Shown: piece after piece, positions 27,777-37,699 of the stretch
How positions within the stretch are numbered: the stretch's first letter is position 1
Layout: each line of letters begins with the position of its first letter
Assembly: GCA_963723455.1 (NCBI GenBank)
Contig: CAVRQM010000001.1
Span: 992,001 to 1,056,000, forward strand
Origin: CAVRQM01 sp963723455
Lineage (GTDB): Bacteria; Pseudomonadota; Alphaproteobacteria; Acetobacterales; Acetobacteraceae
Length of the DNA stretch: 64,000 nucleotides
Direction of reading: 5' to 3'
Position numbers and translations under genes: made by a program
Notes under the pieces: generated by a model
What the model was told of the DNA's origin: nothing
Databases searched by the model: none
Seen by the model: only the letters and a program-made list of their open reading frames with translations

Positions 27777-30401
27777 CCCAGGGCAGCGCCGCGCTGACCC
27801 CCGGATCGTCCGATCCGGACCAGCCCAGCCCAGCCGCCTCGTCGGGCGCGCCGGTCCAGGGCGGCGGCGGCCGGGCGTCCGGGCTGGGCGTGCTGGCGCA
27901 GATCGCGCTGGCGGCGGTGGTGGTGGCGGTGGTGCTGCTGGCCGCATGGCTGCTCAACGCGGCCACGCTGCAGTCGATCGAGCAGGCCCGCGTGCTGGAG
28001 CAGGATGCAAGGGCGCAGAACCGGGCCGCGACCGAGGTGCTCAGCGCATTGAAGGACGCCGAGACCGGCCAGCGCGGCTTCCTGCTGACCATGCAGGACG
28101 CATATCTGGCGCCGTACGCCGATAGCGGCGCGCGGGTGACCGGCGCGCTGGCGGCCCTGGAACAGATGGCGACGGCCGCGCCCTGGATGAAGGATGACGT
28201 GGCGGCGTTGGGGGCAGGCCGCCACGCGCAAGATGGCGGAACTGGCCGGCACGCTGCAGACCGCCCGCCAGCACGGCGCGGCGGCCGCGACGGCGATGGT
28301 GCGCACCGATTTCGGCCGGGCGGAGATGGACGCCGCCCGCGCCGCCGTCGGCCGCATATTGGCCGGTACCGAGGCGGAACGGCAGCGCGCCTCGGCGCTG
28401 CTGCGCGCGCGTGAGCAGCGGGCGGCGCGCGGCATCGCCTGGGCGGCGGTGGCCGGCGCGCTGCTGCTGGGCGTGGCGGTGGTGCTGCTGCTGCTGGGGC
28501 GCGACCGCACCCGCCGCGCCCGCCTTGCCGAGCGGCTGCAAATGGCGAGGCTGGCCGGCGCGGTCGAGCATCTGCGCGACGGCATGGCGGTGTTCGACGC
28601 CGGCGGCCGGCTGCTGCTGGCCAACGATCACCTGCGCACCAACACCGGCTGGCCGCAGGCCCTGGCGCGGCCGGGCGCGACGATGGCCGAGTTCGCCGCC
28701 GCCTCGTCAGGCTGGCCGAATACCCCGCTGGCCGGGTTGCGGCCGGACAGCCCGGCGCGCGGGGTGGAAAGCCAGGTGGACGGGCGGGTGCTGGAAATCT
28801 GGCACAGCCCGATGCCGGATGGCGGGCGGATCCTGACCGTGGCCGACATCACCCGGCGCACCCAGGCCGAGGCGGTCGCGCGCCAGGCGCAGCGCATGGA
28901 GGCGCTTGGCCAGCTCACCGGCGGGGTGGCGCACGACTTCAACAACCTGCTGCAGGTGGTCTCGGCCAACCTGGAGCTGCTCGGCGCGCGGCTGGTCGGC
29001 GAGCGCCGGGGACCGGATGAATGGCTGCAGGCCCGGCTGTCCGCGGCGCTGTCGGGCGTCGAGCGCGCGGCGCGGCTGACCCGGCACCTGCTGGCCTTCG
29101 CGCGCCGTCAGCCGCTGGCGCCGCAATCGGTCGATACCCGCGCGCTGCTGTCCGGGCTGGAGGACATGCTGCGCCGCACCCTGGGCGAACGCGTCGCTGT
29201 CGAGATGGTGCTGAGCGGCGGGCTGTGGCCGCTCTGCGCCGACCCGCAGCAGCTTGAGAACGCGCTGCTGAACCTGGCGATCAACGCGCGCGACGCCATG
29301 CCGGACGGCGGCAAGCTGACCATCGAGGCGTCGAACGCGGCACTGGACGACCAGTATGCCGCCAACCACGCCGAGGTCGCGCCGGGGCAGTACGTGCTGA
29401 TCGCGGTGACCGACACCGGCAGCGGCATGACGGCCCAGCAGCTCGGGCGGGCGCTGGAGCCGTTCTACACCACCAAGCCGGACGGACGCGGCACCGGGCT
29501 GGGGCTGCCGATGGTGTTCGGCTTCGCCAAGCAGTCCGAAGGCCACTTCAAGCTGTACAGCGAGCCGGGGCACGGCACCACGGCGCGGCTGTACATCCCG
29601 CGCAGCCGCACCGCGCCGCGCCCCTATGCCGAGAAGCTGGAGGCGGCGGAGCCGGCGCGCGGCGAGCTTGTGCTGCTGGTCGAGGACGACCCTGCGGTGC
29701 GCGCCGCCTCGGTGCAGGCGGTGCGCGACCTGGGCTATCGCGTGATCGAGGCCGGCAGCGCGGCGGCGGCGCTGGCGCTGATCCAGGGCGGCGCGCGGCC
29801 GGATCTGCTGTTCACCGATGTCGTGATGCCCGGCCCGCTGGCGGCGCGCGACATGGCCGGCCAGGCGCGCGCGCTGCTGCCGGAACTGGGGGTGGTGTTC
29901 ACCTCCGGCTACACCGAGAACTCGATCGTGCATAACGGCCAGCTCGATCCGGGGGTGATCCTGGTCAGCAAGCCGTGGCGCGCCGCCGAACTCAGCCGCA
30001 AGCTGCAGCAGGCGCTGCGCGACGGCCGCGACCCGCCGAACACCGCGCGCAAGCTGCGGGTGCTGCTGGTGGAGGACGAGATGCTGGTGCGGATGACCAC
30101 CGCCGACCTGCTGGCCGATCTCGGCTATGAAGTGATCGAGGCCGGCACCGCCGCTGCCGCGCTGGCCGAACTGGACAATGGGCCGCCGGACCTGCTGCTG
30201 ACCGATCTCGGCCTGCCGGACATGGACGGGATGGCGCTCGCCGCCGAGGCGTGCCGGCTGGTGCCGGGCCTGCGCGTCGTCATCGCCTCCGGGCGCGAGG
30301 TCGGGCCGGTGAACGGCTACGTGATCCTGGACAAGCCGTACGATCAGGCCGGCATGCGGCGCGCCTTGCAGGCGGCGCTGGACGGGTCAGCGCCGGGCTG
30401 A
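27773..30401 (+). CDS. CHASE3-PAS hybrid sensor histidine kinase with two receiver domains, one frame break
   Basis: About 876 residues. Membrane helix near 47-65, CHASE3 domain (SALKDAETGQRGFLLTMQDAYLAPY), second helix near 220, a PAS-like domain (GMAVFDAGGRLLLANDHLR), HisKA with GGVAHDFNNLLQ (phospho-His), HATPase with LNLAINARDAMPDGG and TGLGLPMV, then two receivers (LLVEDDPAV...LFTDVVMP and LLVEDEMLV...LLTDLGLPD). The break is near 28214, where an extra G precedes CAGGCC. ATG 27773 overlaps the dnaQ stop by 4 nt. It ends 15 bp inside the convergent trpD2-like gene. No partner regulator is nearby; signal unknown. Confidence 0.88.
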
Positions 30402-31406
30402 CCAGACCGCCGCCGCGTCGGGGTCCGCGCTGGCCGGAGTGGACCGGCCGGTGGCGATCAGGCCGAGGGCGATGGTGGCAGGCACGGTGCCGGGCGGGGG
30501 AGCGTCGCCGCGCCAGACGGCTGCCAGCGAGTCTGGGGGCAGGCTCCTCACCCAAACCTCTCCCGGGGAGAGAGGGCTTGCTTGCTGCTCCCCCTCCCCC
30601 CGGGAGAGGGCCTGGATGAGCGCCGGCAGCACCGTCACGCTCCGCCCCGCGCCCTGCCGCCACAGATGCAGGCTGGCCGGCTTGCCCGGGTTGCGCTCCG
30701 CCTCGCCGCCGCCGCCCTTCAGCACCAGCAGGCCGGGCCGCGCCATGCGCTCGGCCACGCCCAGATGCACGTCCAGATAGGCCGGGTGGAACACTCCATC
30801 CACGCCGGCCGGCGCGTCGCCCGGATTGAGCAGCCGCGCCACGGTGTTCACCGGCGAGCGCAGGCCGAACAGGGTGCGCAGCCCCAGCAGGCGGTCCACC
30901 GCCGGCGCCATGCGGCGGATCGGCAGGTAGGCGAACCGGTGCCGCCGCAACGCCGCCTCGGCCCCGGCCAGATCCTCGGCCGGCGCCATGCCGAGGCCGC
31001 CCAGCGCCGCCTCGACGGTCATGCCGGCGGAAAACTCGTTGCTGCCGTGCATCAGCACCCGCACCCCGGCGCGCGCCAGCGCCAGGGCAGCGAGCAGGAA
31101 CCAGGGCGCCTGCCGGGTGCGCCCGGCGCCGTAGGACGGCCAATCCAGGTCCGCGGCCGGCTGGGTGGAGGGCAGGCCCGAGGCGGCGCGGGCCGCCTCG
31201 ACCAGGCCGGTGATCTCCTCGGCGTCCTCGCCGCGATAGCGCAGCAGCATCAGGAACGCGCCGACCTGCATCGGGTCGGCCTGCCCGGCCAGCACCATGG
31301 CGAACGCCTCGTGCGCCTCCGCCCGGGTCAGCGCGCGGGATTTTCCCGGGCCGCGCCCCAATGCCGCGACGAAGGGCGCGAACCGCGCGGCGTCGGCGTC
31401 GGTCAT
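30387..31406 (-). CDS. TrpD2/YbiB-like glycosyltransferase-fold protein of the nitrate cluster, with a repeat-derived insert
   Basis: 339 residues related to anthranilate phosphoribosyltransferase: ALTRAEAHEAFAMVLAGQADPMQVGAFLMLLRYRGE, MHGSNEFSAGMT, GLRTLFGLRSPVNTVARLLNP and LLVLKGGGGEAERNP. Members of this branch commonly sit beside nitrate-assimilation genes and several lack TrpD activity; nucleic-acid binding has been shown for YbiB. About 25 residues near position 270 (SRGEGEQQASPLSPGEVWV) come from an in-frame palindromic repeat. ATG 31406 overlaps the cobA stop by 4 nt. Function unknown. Confidence 0.72.
   Translation of the reverse strand: MTDADAARFAPFVAALGRGPGKSRALTRAEAHEAFAMVLAGQADPMQVGAFLMLLRYRGEDAEEITGLVEAARAASGLPSTQPAADLDWPSYGAGRTRQAPWFLLAALALARAGVRVLMHGSNEFSAGMTVEAALGGLGMAPAEDLAGAEAALRRHRFAYLPIRRMAPAVDRLLGLRTLFGLRSPVNTVARLLNPGDAPAGVDGVFHPAYLDVHLGVAERMARPGLLVLKGGGGEAERNPGKPASLHLWRQGAGRSVTVLPALIQALSRGEGEQQASPLSPGEVWVRSLPPDSLAAVWRGDAPPPGTVPATIALGLIATGRSTPASADPDAAAVWSARR
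30544..30612. repeat. Palindromic repeat copy 1, inside the trpD2-like gene
   Basis: The copy has CCTCACCC, an ACCTCTCCC/GGGGAGAGAGG half, a GCTTGCTTGCTGCTCCC centre and a CCCCGGGAGAGGGC end. It is the same element as the copy at 33132-33207 in opposite orientation relative to the coding strand. Its length keeps the host frame open. Confidence 0.75.
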
Positions 31407-32206
31407 GCGGCCAGCCGATCCGCCTCCGCCGCATCGGCCGCCAGATCGAGCACGCGGCCGATCAGCACCAGGGTCGGCCCGTCGAACCCGGCCGTCGCCA
31501 GCGCGTCCGCCAGGGTGGCCAGCGTCGCGCGGACATGCCGCTGCCGCGCCAGGCTGGCGTTCTCGACGGCGGCCGCCGGCGTCGATCCGGGCAGGCCGGC
31601 GGCGATCAGCGCGCCGGCCAGCGCCGGCAGCGTGCTGCGCGCCATATAGGCGACGATCGTTCCCTGGCCGCGCGCCAGGGCGGCGAAATCCAGGTCCGGC
31701 AGGCGGCCGTCGAGCGAGTGGCCGGTCAGCAGGTGCAGGGTGCGCGCCACGCCGCGATGGGTCAGCGGCACGCCCAGGTCGGCGGCGGCGGCGAAGGCCG
31801 CGGTCACGCCCGGCACCACGTCCACCGCGATCCCATGCGCGCGCAGGAACGCCAGCTCCTCGCCGCCGCGGCCGAAGACGAACGGGTCGCCGCCCTTCAG
31901 CCGTACCACCTCGCCGCCGCCGCGCGCCAGGTTCAGCAGCAGGCGGTTGATCGCGTCCTGCGGCATAGCGTGGCGGCCGCAGCGCTTGCCCACGTCGATG
32001 CGGCGGGCGTCGGGGCGGGCCAGGTCGAGCACCGCGCGGTCGATCAGCGCGTCGTGCAACACCACGTCGGCGCGGCCGAGCAGCCGCGCGGCGCGCAGCG
32101 TCAGCAGCTCCGGGTCGCCGGGACCGGCCCCGACCAGAGTCACCCGACCAGGACTGGCCACACCAGGACCGGGTCGCCCTGGCTCAGGCGGCGGGAGCAC
32201 GGACAT
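31403..32206 (-). CDS. cobA: Uroporphyrinogen-III C-methyltransferase (siroheme synthesis)
   Basis: 267 residues. VTLVGAGPGDPELLTLRA is the SAM-binding start, followed by RLKGGDPFVFGRGGEE, VPGVTAAFAAAADLGVPLTHRG and the C-terminal LVLIGRVLDL. It methylates uroporphyrinogen III twice to precorrin-2, the first step to siroheme, which NirB needs. ATG 32206 overlaps the end of nasA by 23 bp. No CysG dehydrogenase/ferrochelatase domain is present, so that step must be encoded elsewhere. Confidence 0.88.
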   Translation of the reverse strand: MSVLPPPEPGRPGPGVASPGRVTLVGAGPGDPELLTLRAARLLGRADVVLHDALIDRAVLDLARPDARRIDVGKRCGRHAMPQDAINRLLLNLARGGGEVVRLKGGDPFVFGRGGEELAFLRAHGIAVDVVPGVTAAFAAAADLGVPLTHRGVARTLHLLTGHSLDGRLPDLDFAALARGQGTIVAYMARSTLPALAGALIAAGLPGSTPAAAVENASLARQRHVRATLATLADALATAGFDGPTLVLIGRVLDLAADAAEADRLAA

Positions 32207-34899
32207 CGCGCAGAATCTCCTCCAGCTCGGGGATGCACGAACCGCAATTCGTGCCGGCCCGCAGATGCGCGCCGATCTCGGCCGCGCTGCGCAGCCGGTG
32301 CGTGGCCACGGCATGCCGGATCGCCGCCCGGCCGACGCCGAAGCAGGCACATATGCGCGGCCCCTCCTCGGCGGCAACCCCGTCCGGCGCACGCCCTGCC
32401 AGAAGCCCGGCGCGCATCGCCTCGTCGGGCACGGTGCCGAGCAGGGCGGCCAGCGCCTCGGGCCGCGGCAGCGCGGCCTGCGAGGGGGCCAGGAACAGGC
32501 AGCCGACCAGCCGGCCGCCGGCCAGCGCGGCCAGCCGCAGCGTGCCGCGGCGCGGATCGGCCGCCTCCAACCACTCGGCGTCGTCGGGTGCTGCCACCAG
32601 GGCGGCGGCGAAGGCCGACAGCGCCGGCCCGCGCGGCAGCGGAGCCAGGCCGGACAACCGGTATTGCTGGCCGCGCGGCAGCGGCAGCCGGGTCCAGTAC
32701 AGGCCGTCGCGCGGCAAGGCCGCGTCCGCCTCGCGCAGCAGCAGCCCGGCGAAGGTCTCGGCCAATGGCGAGACCACGGCGCGGGTGGCTTTCAGCGCCG
32801 GCTGGCCAGAGACCGGATCCACCGCCGCGCCCAACGCCTGCCCGATCGCGGCGGACGGTGCGAAGGCGTCGGTCCAGTGCATCGGCGCGAACACCTCGCC
32901 GCGCCGCTGCGCATGGCGCAGGTCGGCGCGCAGCGTCACCGCGCCGTGGGCGGTGGCCACGCGCGCGAGCTGGCCCTGCGCCACGCCGGCGCGCGCCGCG
33001 TCGGCCGGGTGGATGGCGAGCATCGGCTCGGGCGTGTGCGCCATCAGCGCGGCGACCCGTCCGGTGCGGGTCATGGTGTGCCACTGGTCGCGCACCCGGC
33101 CGGTGTTGAGGCGCAGGCTGCGGTCCTGTCGCTCACCCCGGCCCTCTCCCGGAGGGAGCGGGAGCAGCAAGCCCGCTCGCTCCGGGAGCGGGTTGGGCGA
33201 GGGGCCGGCGGCACGCACCGGCGTCAGCCGCGCCCGCCCGTCCGGGGTCGGAAACCCGCCCTCGGCGAACAGCCGTCCGCCCGCCGCCGCGCCCTGCGCG
33301 GGCAGCGGCCACGCCACCGGGCGCAGCGCGTCGTAGCCGGCATCGTCCAGCCCTGCCAGGCGCGAGATGTCGAACACCCGCGCGCCGCCGCCGGCGACGC
33401 CGGACAGCGCCGCGTGTTCGCGGAACACCGCGCCCGGACCGTCCCAGGCGAAGGCCGCGCCGAACCCCATCCGCCGGGCCACCTGCGCCAGCATCCACCA
33501 ATCCGGCCGCGCCTCGCCCGGCGCCGCCCGGAACGCGCGCTGGCGCGAGAATCCGGCGCTCGGAATTGGTCACCGTGCCGTCCTTCTCGCCCCAGCCGGC
33601 CGCCGGCAGCACCACGCGGGCCAGCGCGGTGGTGTCGGTCGGCCAGCAATCCGACGCCACGACGAACGGGCACGCCGCCAGCGCGCGGCGCACCTGGCCG
33701 GCGCGCGGCAGGCTGGCCGCCGGGTTGGTGGCGATGATCCACAGCGCGCGCACCCGCCCGTCGGCCACTGCGTCGAACAGCTCGATCGCCTTCAGCCCCG
33801 GCCGCGGCGGCAGCGTGGGGCTGGACCAGAACGATTGCAGCGCGGCGCGGTCGGCCGGATCGTCGAAGCGCAGATGCGCGGCGAGCTGGTTGGCCATGCC
33901 GCCGACCTCGCGCCCGCCCATCGCGTTCGGCTGGCCGGTCAGCGAGAACGGCCCCATCCCCGGCCGGCCGATGCGCGCCGTGGCCAGGTGGCAGTTCAGG
34001 ATGGCGGAGACCTTGTCGGTGCCGCAGGCCGACTGGTTCACCCCCTGCGAATAGACCGTCATCACCCGCTCGGTGGCCGCGAACCAATCGAACAGCGTCG
34101 CGACCGTCTCGGGATCCACGCCGCAGATCCCGGCGACGCGGTCGGGATCGGCAAACTCGGCGGCGGCGGCCAGCGCCTGCGCCAGGCCGCTGGCGTGGCG
34201 CGCGGTCCAGGCGCGGTCGATCGCGCCCGCGCGGTCCAGATGCGCGAGCAGCCCGGCGAACAGCGCGATGTCGGTGTCGCCGGCCACCGGCAAGTGCAGG
34301 TCGGCGGACTCGGCGGTGGCGCTGCGGCGCGGGTCGATCACCACGATGCGCGTCCCGCGCGCGGCGCGCGCGGCGAGCAGGCGCTGGTGCAGCACGGGAT
34401 GGCACCACGCGGTGTTGCTGCCGACCAGCAGCACCAGATCGGCCTCGTCGAAATCCTCGTAGACTCCGGGCACGATGTCCTCGCCGAAGGCGCGTACATG
34501 ACCGGCAACCGAGGAGGCCATGCACAGGCGCGAGTTGCTGTCGATGTTGCCGCTGCCGATGAAGCCCTTCATCAGCTTGTTCGCCACGTAGTAGTCCTCG
34601 GTCAGACACTGGCCGGAGACGTAGAGCGCCACGCTGTCCGGCCCGTGCGCGGCGATGGTCCTGCGGAACTCCCCCGCCACCAGATCCAGCGCGGTGTCCC
34701 AATCCGCGCGCGCACCGTCGATCTCGGGGTGCAGCAAGCGGTCCGCGTCGTCGAGCGTTTGGCCGAGCGCCGCGCCCTTCGAACACAGGCGGCCATGATT
34801 GGCGGGGTGCGCGGGGTCGCCGCGCACGCTGCCGTCACCAGCCACCACGACACCGCAGCCGACTCCGCAGTAGCAGCAGGTGGTCCTGACACCCGTCAT
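32184..34899 (-). CDS. nasA: Assimilatory nitrate reductase catalytic subunit, one frame break and a repeat-derived insert
   Basis: About 905 residues. The N-terminal [4Fe-4S] motif CCYCGVGCG and GRLCSKG match NasA; NSRLCMASSV, GSNTAWCHPV and TGQPNAMGGREVGG bind molybdopterin. The C-terminal [2Fe-2S] BFD domain (CACFGVG...NCGSCIPELEEIL) takes electrons. The break is at 33549-33552, where Ile reads ATTC before TCG (ATT and ATC side by side). Around residue 585 a palindromic repeat adds about 25 residues (PSPNPLPERAGLLLPLPPGE) before RLNTGRVRDQWH. ATG 34899 overlaps nirD by 4 nt. It reduces nitrate to nitrite in the cytoplasm. Confidence 0.92.
33132..33207. repeat. Palindromic repeat copy 2, in frame inside nasA
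   Basis: CTCACCCCGGCCCTCTCCC starts the copy; the centre has GGGAGCAGCAAGCCC and the end GGAGCGGGTTGGGCGAGGGG. Both halves are short inverted repeats. It adds a Pro/Leu/Gly-rich peptide to NasA at a linker between conserved domains. Confidence 0.8.
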
Positions 34900-35222
34900 G
34901 GCGCGGCGAGCAGGACACGCCCATCCTGCACCCGCACCGCGATGCGGCGCGCGCAACCCTCGTCCGGGGCCCGCGCCTGTCCGTCCTCCAGCCCGATCAC
35001 CCAGCCATGCAGCGGACAGGTCACGCTGTCGCCATGCACGATGCCCTGCGAGAGCTTGCCCCGCTTGTGCGGGCATTCGTCATGCAGCGCGAACACACGG
35101 TCGTCTCCGGTGCGGAATATCGCGATGTCGCCGTCCGGCGTCGCCACGGTGCGGGCACGCAGGCGGGGGATGTCGGCCATGCACCCGACATCGCGAAACC
35201 CCCGCGCGTCGCCGCCCGTCAC
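34896..35222 (-). CDS. nirD: Nitrite reductase small subunit NirD (Rieske-type)
   Basis: 108 residues. The Rieske-like site is intact: CPHKRGKLSQG with CPLHGW provides two Cys and two His for a [2Fe-2S] centre. It is the small partner of NirB. GTG 35222 overlaps the nirB stop by 4 nt; an internal ATG at residue 15 (MADIPRLRARTV) is an alternative start and fits the family length better. Confidence 0.88.
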   Translation of the reverse strand: MTGGDARGFRDVGCMADIPRLRARTVATPDGDIAIFRTGDDRVFALHDECPHKRGKLSQGIVHGDSVTCPLHGWVIGLEDGQARAPDEGCARRIAVRVQDGRVLLAAP

Positions 35223-37687
35223 GACGCCTCCAGTACGGCGAGATGGCGAAACTCGTGCGATTCCTCACCGTCGGCGCGCGCCTCCCACGGATCGGATTGC
35301 GAATGCGCCTGGCTGAGCAGGAAACGCTCGTGCAGCGCGGCCCGGCCCGCTGAATCGGCCACCACACGCTGTTGCACATAGGGCAGGCCGACGCGCTCGA
35401 TCCAATGCGCGCTACGTTCCAGGTAGCGCGCCTCCTCACGGTAAAGCTGCAGGTAGGCGCCGCAATGTTCCAGCACCTCATCGGGCGTGGAGACTTTGCA
35501 CAGCAGTTCGGTTCCGCGCAGCTTCACGCCCCCATTGCCGCCGACATGCAGCTCCCACCCGCTGTCCACGGCGATCACACCGAAATCCTTGATGGTGGAT
35601 TCGGCGCAGTTGCGCGGGCAGCCGGACACCGCCATCTTGACCTTGGCCGGCGTCCAGGCACCCCAGGTCATGCGTTCCAGCGCAATCCCCATCGCGGTGG
35701 AATCCTGCACGCCGAAACGGCACCATTGCGAACCGACGCAGGTCTTCACGGTGCGCAAGGCTTTCGCGTAGGCGTGGCCGGAGACCATTCCGGCGGCGTT
35801 CAGGTCGCGCCAGACATCCGGCAGCTGGTCGCGCCTGACGCCCAGCATGTCGATGCGCTGCCCGCCGGTGATCTTCACCGCGGGGATCGCGTAGCGGTCC
35901 ACCACGTCGGCGATGGCGCGCAGCTCGGCGGCACTCGTCACGCCGCCCCACATGCGCGGCACCACCGAGAAGGTGCCGTCCTTCTGGATGTTGGCGTGCA
36001 TGCGCTCGTTCATGATGCGGCTGCGCGCGTCGTCGGCGTAGCCGCCTGGCCAGGCGCAGATCAGGTAGTAGTTCAGCGCCGGGCGGCAGGCGGCGCAGCC
36101 GTCCGGCGTGGTCCAGCCCAGCGCGCGCATCACCGCATCGATGCCGCGCAGCCGCTGCGCCGCGATCGCCGCGCGCACCGCGTCGTGCCCGTGCGCCGTG
36201 CAGGCGCAGATCGGCTTGTCCGCGGGGGCGGCGCTGTACGCGTCGCCGGCGGCCTGCGCCAGCAGCGCCTCGACCTGGCCGGTGCAGCTGCCGCAGGACG
36301 CCGACGCCTTGGTGCGCGCCCGCACCGCATCCAGCGTCGTCAGGCCGTGCCGCGCGATGGCGGCCAGGATGCTGCCCTTCGAGACGCCGTTGCAGCCGCA
36401 GACCTCCGCCGTGTCGGGCAGCGCCGCCGCCGCGTCGCCGGCCGGAGTCGCGGTGGCGATGGCCGGGCCGAACACCAGCAGGTCGCGCATGGCCGACACG
36501 TCGGCGCCGGAGCGCAGCAGGTCGAAATACCAGGCGGCGTCGCGCGCGTCGCCGTACAGCACCACGCCGACCAGCCGCTCGCCGCGCAGCACCAGACGCT
36601 TGTGCACGCCGCGCGCGGCGTCGCGGAACACCAGTTCCTCGTCATCGGCGTGGCTGGCCGAGAAATCCCCGGCCGAGAACATGTCGATGCCGGTGACCTT
36701 CAGCCGGGTGCCGGCGACGGACGGCTCATAGGCCGGCTCGGCGATTCCGGCGATGTGGTCGGCGCAGATCTTCGCCATGTCCCACAGCGGCGCGACCAGG
36801 CCGAACACCTGGCCGCGATGCTCGACGCACTCGCCCACGGCGAACACCGCCGGGTCGGACGTGCGCAGCGCGTCGTCCACCTGCACGCCGCGCCCGCAGG
36901 CCAGGCCGGCGTCGCGCGCCAGCGCCGTGCTGGGCCGGATGCCGACCGCCATGACCACCAGATCGGCAGGCAGTTCGCGCCCGTCCGCCAGCCGCACCGC
37001 ACGCACCCGGAAGCTGCCGAGGAACGCCTGGGTGCTGGCCTCCAGCAACACCTCGATGCCGCGGGCGCGCAGATCCGCCGCCAGCAGCGCGCCCGAGGCC
37101 GGGTCGAGCTGGCGCTCCATCAGCGTCGGCGCCAGATGCACCACGGTCACCGCCATGCCGCTGCGCGCCAGGCCGTGCGCCGCCTCCAGCCCCAGCAGCC
37201 CGCCGCCGATCACCACCGCGCTGCCGCCGCGCGCCGCCGCCGCCTGCATCGCCCCGACATCGGCGATGTCGCGGAAGCCGACGACGCCCGGCAGGTCGCG
37301 GCCGGGCAGCGGCAGCATCACCGGGTTCGACCCGGTGGCCAGCAGCAGCACGTCATACGGCCGCACGGTGCCGTGTTCCCCGGCGACGGTGCGCGCCGCG
37401 CGGTCGATGCGCGCCACCGCCTCCCCGGCGATCAGCTCGATGCCGTGACGGTCGTACCAGCCGCGGTCATGCGTGACGATGTCGGCGAAGCTCTTGTCCC
37501 CGGCCAGCACCGGCGACAGCATGATGCGGTTGTAGTTGCCGTGCGGCTCGGCGCCGAACACGGCGATGTCGAACTGCCCGGTGGCGCGGGCGAGGATTTC
37601 CTCCAGCGTGCGGATGCCGGCCATGCCGTTGCCGACCAGCACCAGACGGCGGCGGCGCGGGCGGGGGCGGGGCGAGATCGCGTTCAT
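35219..37687 (-). CDS. nirB: NAD(P)H-dependent assimilatory nitrite reductase large subunit
   Basis: 822 residues, the usual NirB size. The N-terminal FAD/NAD domains contain LVLVGNGMAGIRTLEEIL and AVVIGGGLLGLEAAHGL. Two BFD-like [2Fe-2S] regions follow (CGCNGVSKG...CGSCTGQ; CACTAHGHD...GCAACRPALNYYL). The siroheme/[4Fe-4S] domain has CVGSQWCRFG and SGCPRNCAEST. It reduces nitrite to ammonium. Intact frame across 2.5 kb, in contrast to the photosynthesis genes. It follows narK by 12 bp. Confidence 0.94.
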   Translation of the reverse strand: MNAISPRPRPRRRRLVLVGNGMAGIRTLEEILARATGQFDIAVFGAEPHGNYNRIMLSPVLAGDKSFADIVTHDRGWYDRHGIELIAGEAVARIDRAARTVAGEHGTVRPYDVLLLATGSNPVMLPLPGRDLPGVVGFRDIADVGAMQAAAARGGSAVVIGGGLLGLEAAHGLARSGMAVTVVHLAPTLMERQLDPASGALLAADLRARGIEVLLEASTQAFLGSFRVRAVRLADGRELPADLVVMAVGIRPSTALARDAGLACGRGVQVDDALRTSDPAVFAVGECVEHRGQVFGLVAPLWDMAKICADHIAGIAEPAYEPSVAGTRLKVTGIDMFSAGDFSASHADDEELVFRDAARGVHKRLVLRGERLVGVVLYGDARDAAWYFDLLRSGADVSAMRDLLVFGPAIATATPAGDAAAALPDTAEVCGCNGVSKGSILAAIARHGLTTLDAVRARTKASASCGSCTGQVEALLAQAAGDAYSAAPADKPICACTAHGHDAVRAAIAAQRLRGIDAVMRALGWTTPDGCAACRPALNYYLICAWPGGYADDARSRIMNERMHANIQKDGTFSVVPRMWGGVTSAAELRAIADVVDRYAIPAVKITGGQRIDMLGVRRDQLPDVWRDLNAAGMVSGHAYAKALRTVKTCVGSQWCRFGVQDSTAMGIALERMTWGAWTPAKVKMAVSGCPRNCAESTIKDFGVIAVDSGWELHVGGNGGVKLRGTELLCKVSTPDEVLEHCGAYLQLYREEARYLERSAHWIERVGLPYVQQRVVADSAGRAALHERFLLSQAHSQSDPWEARADGEESHEFRHLAVLEAS

Positions 37688-37699
37688 CGGCGCGCCCCC

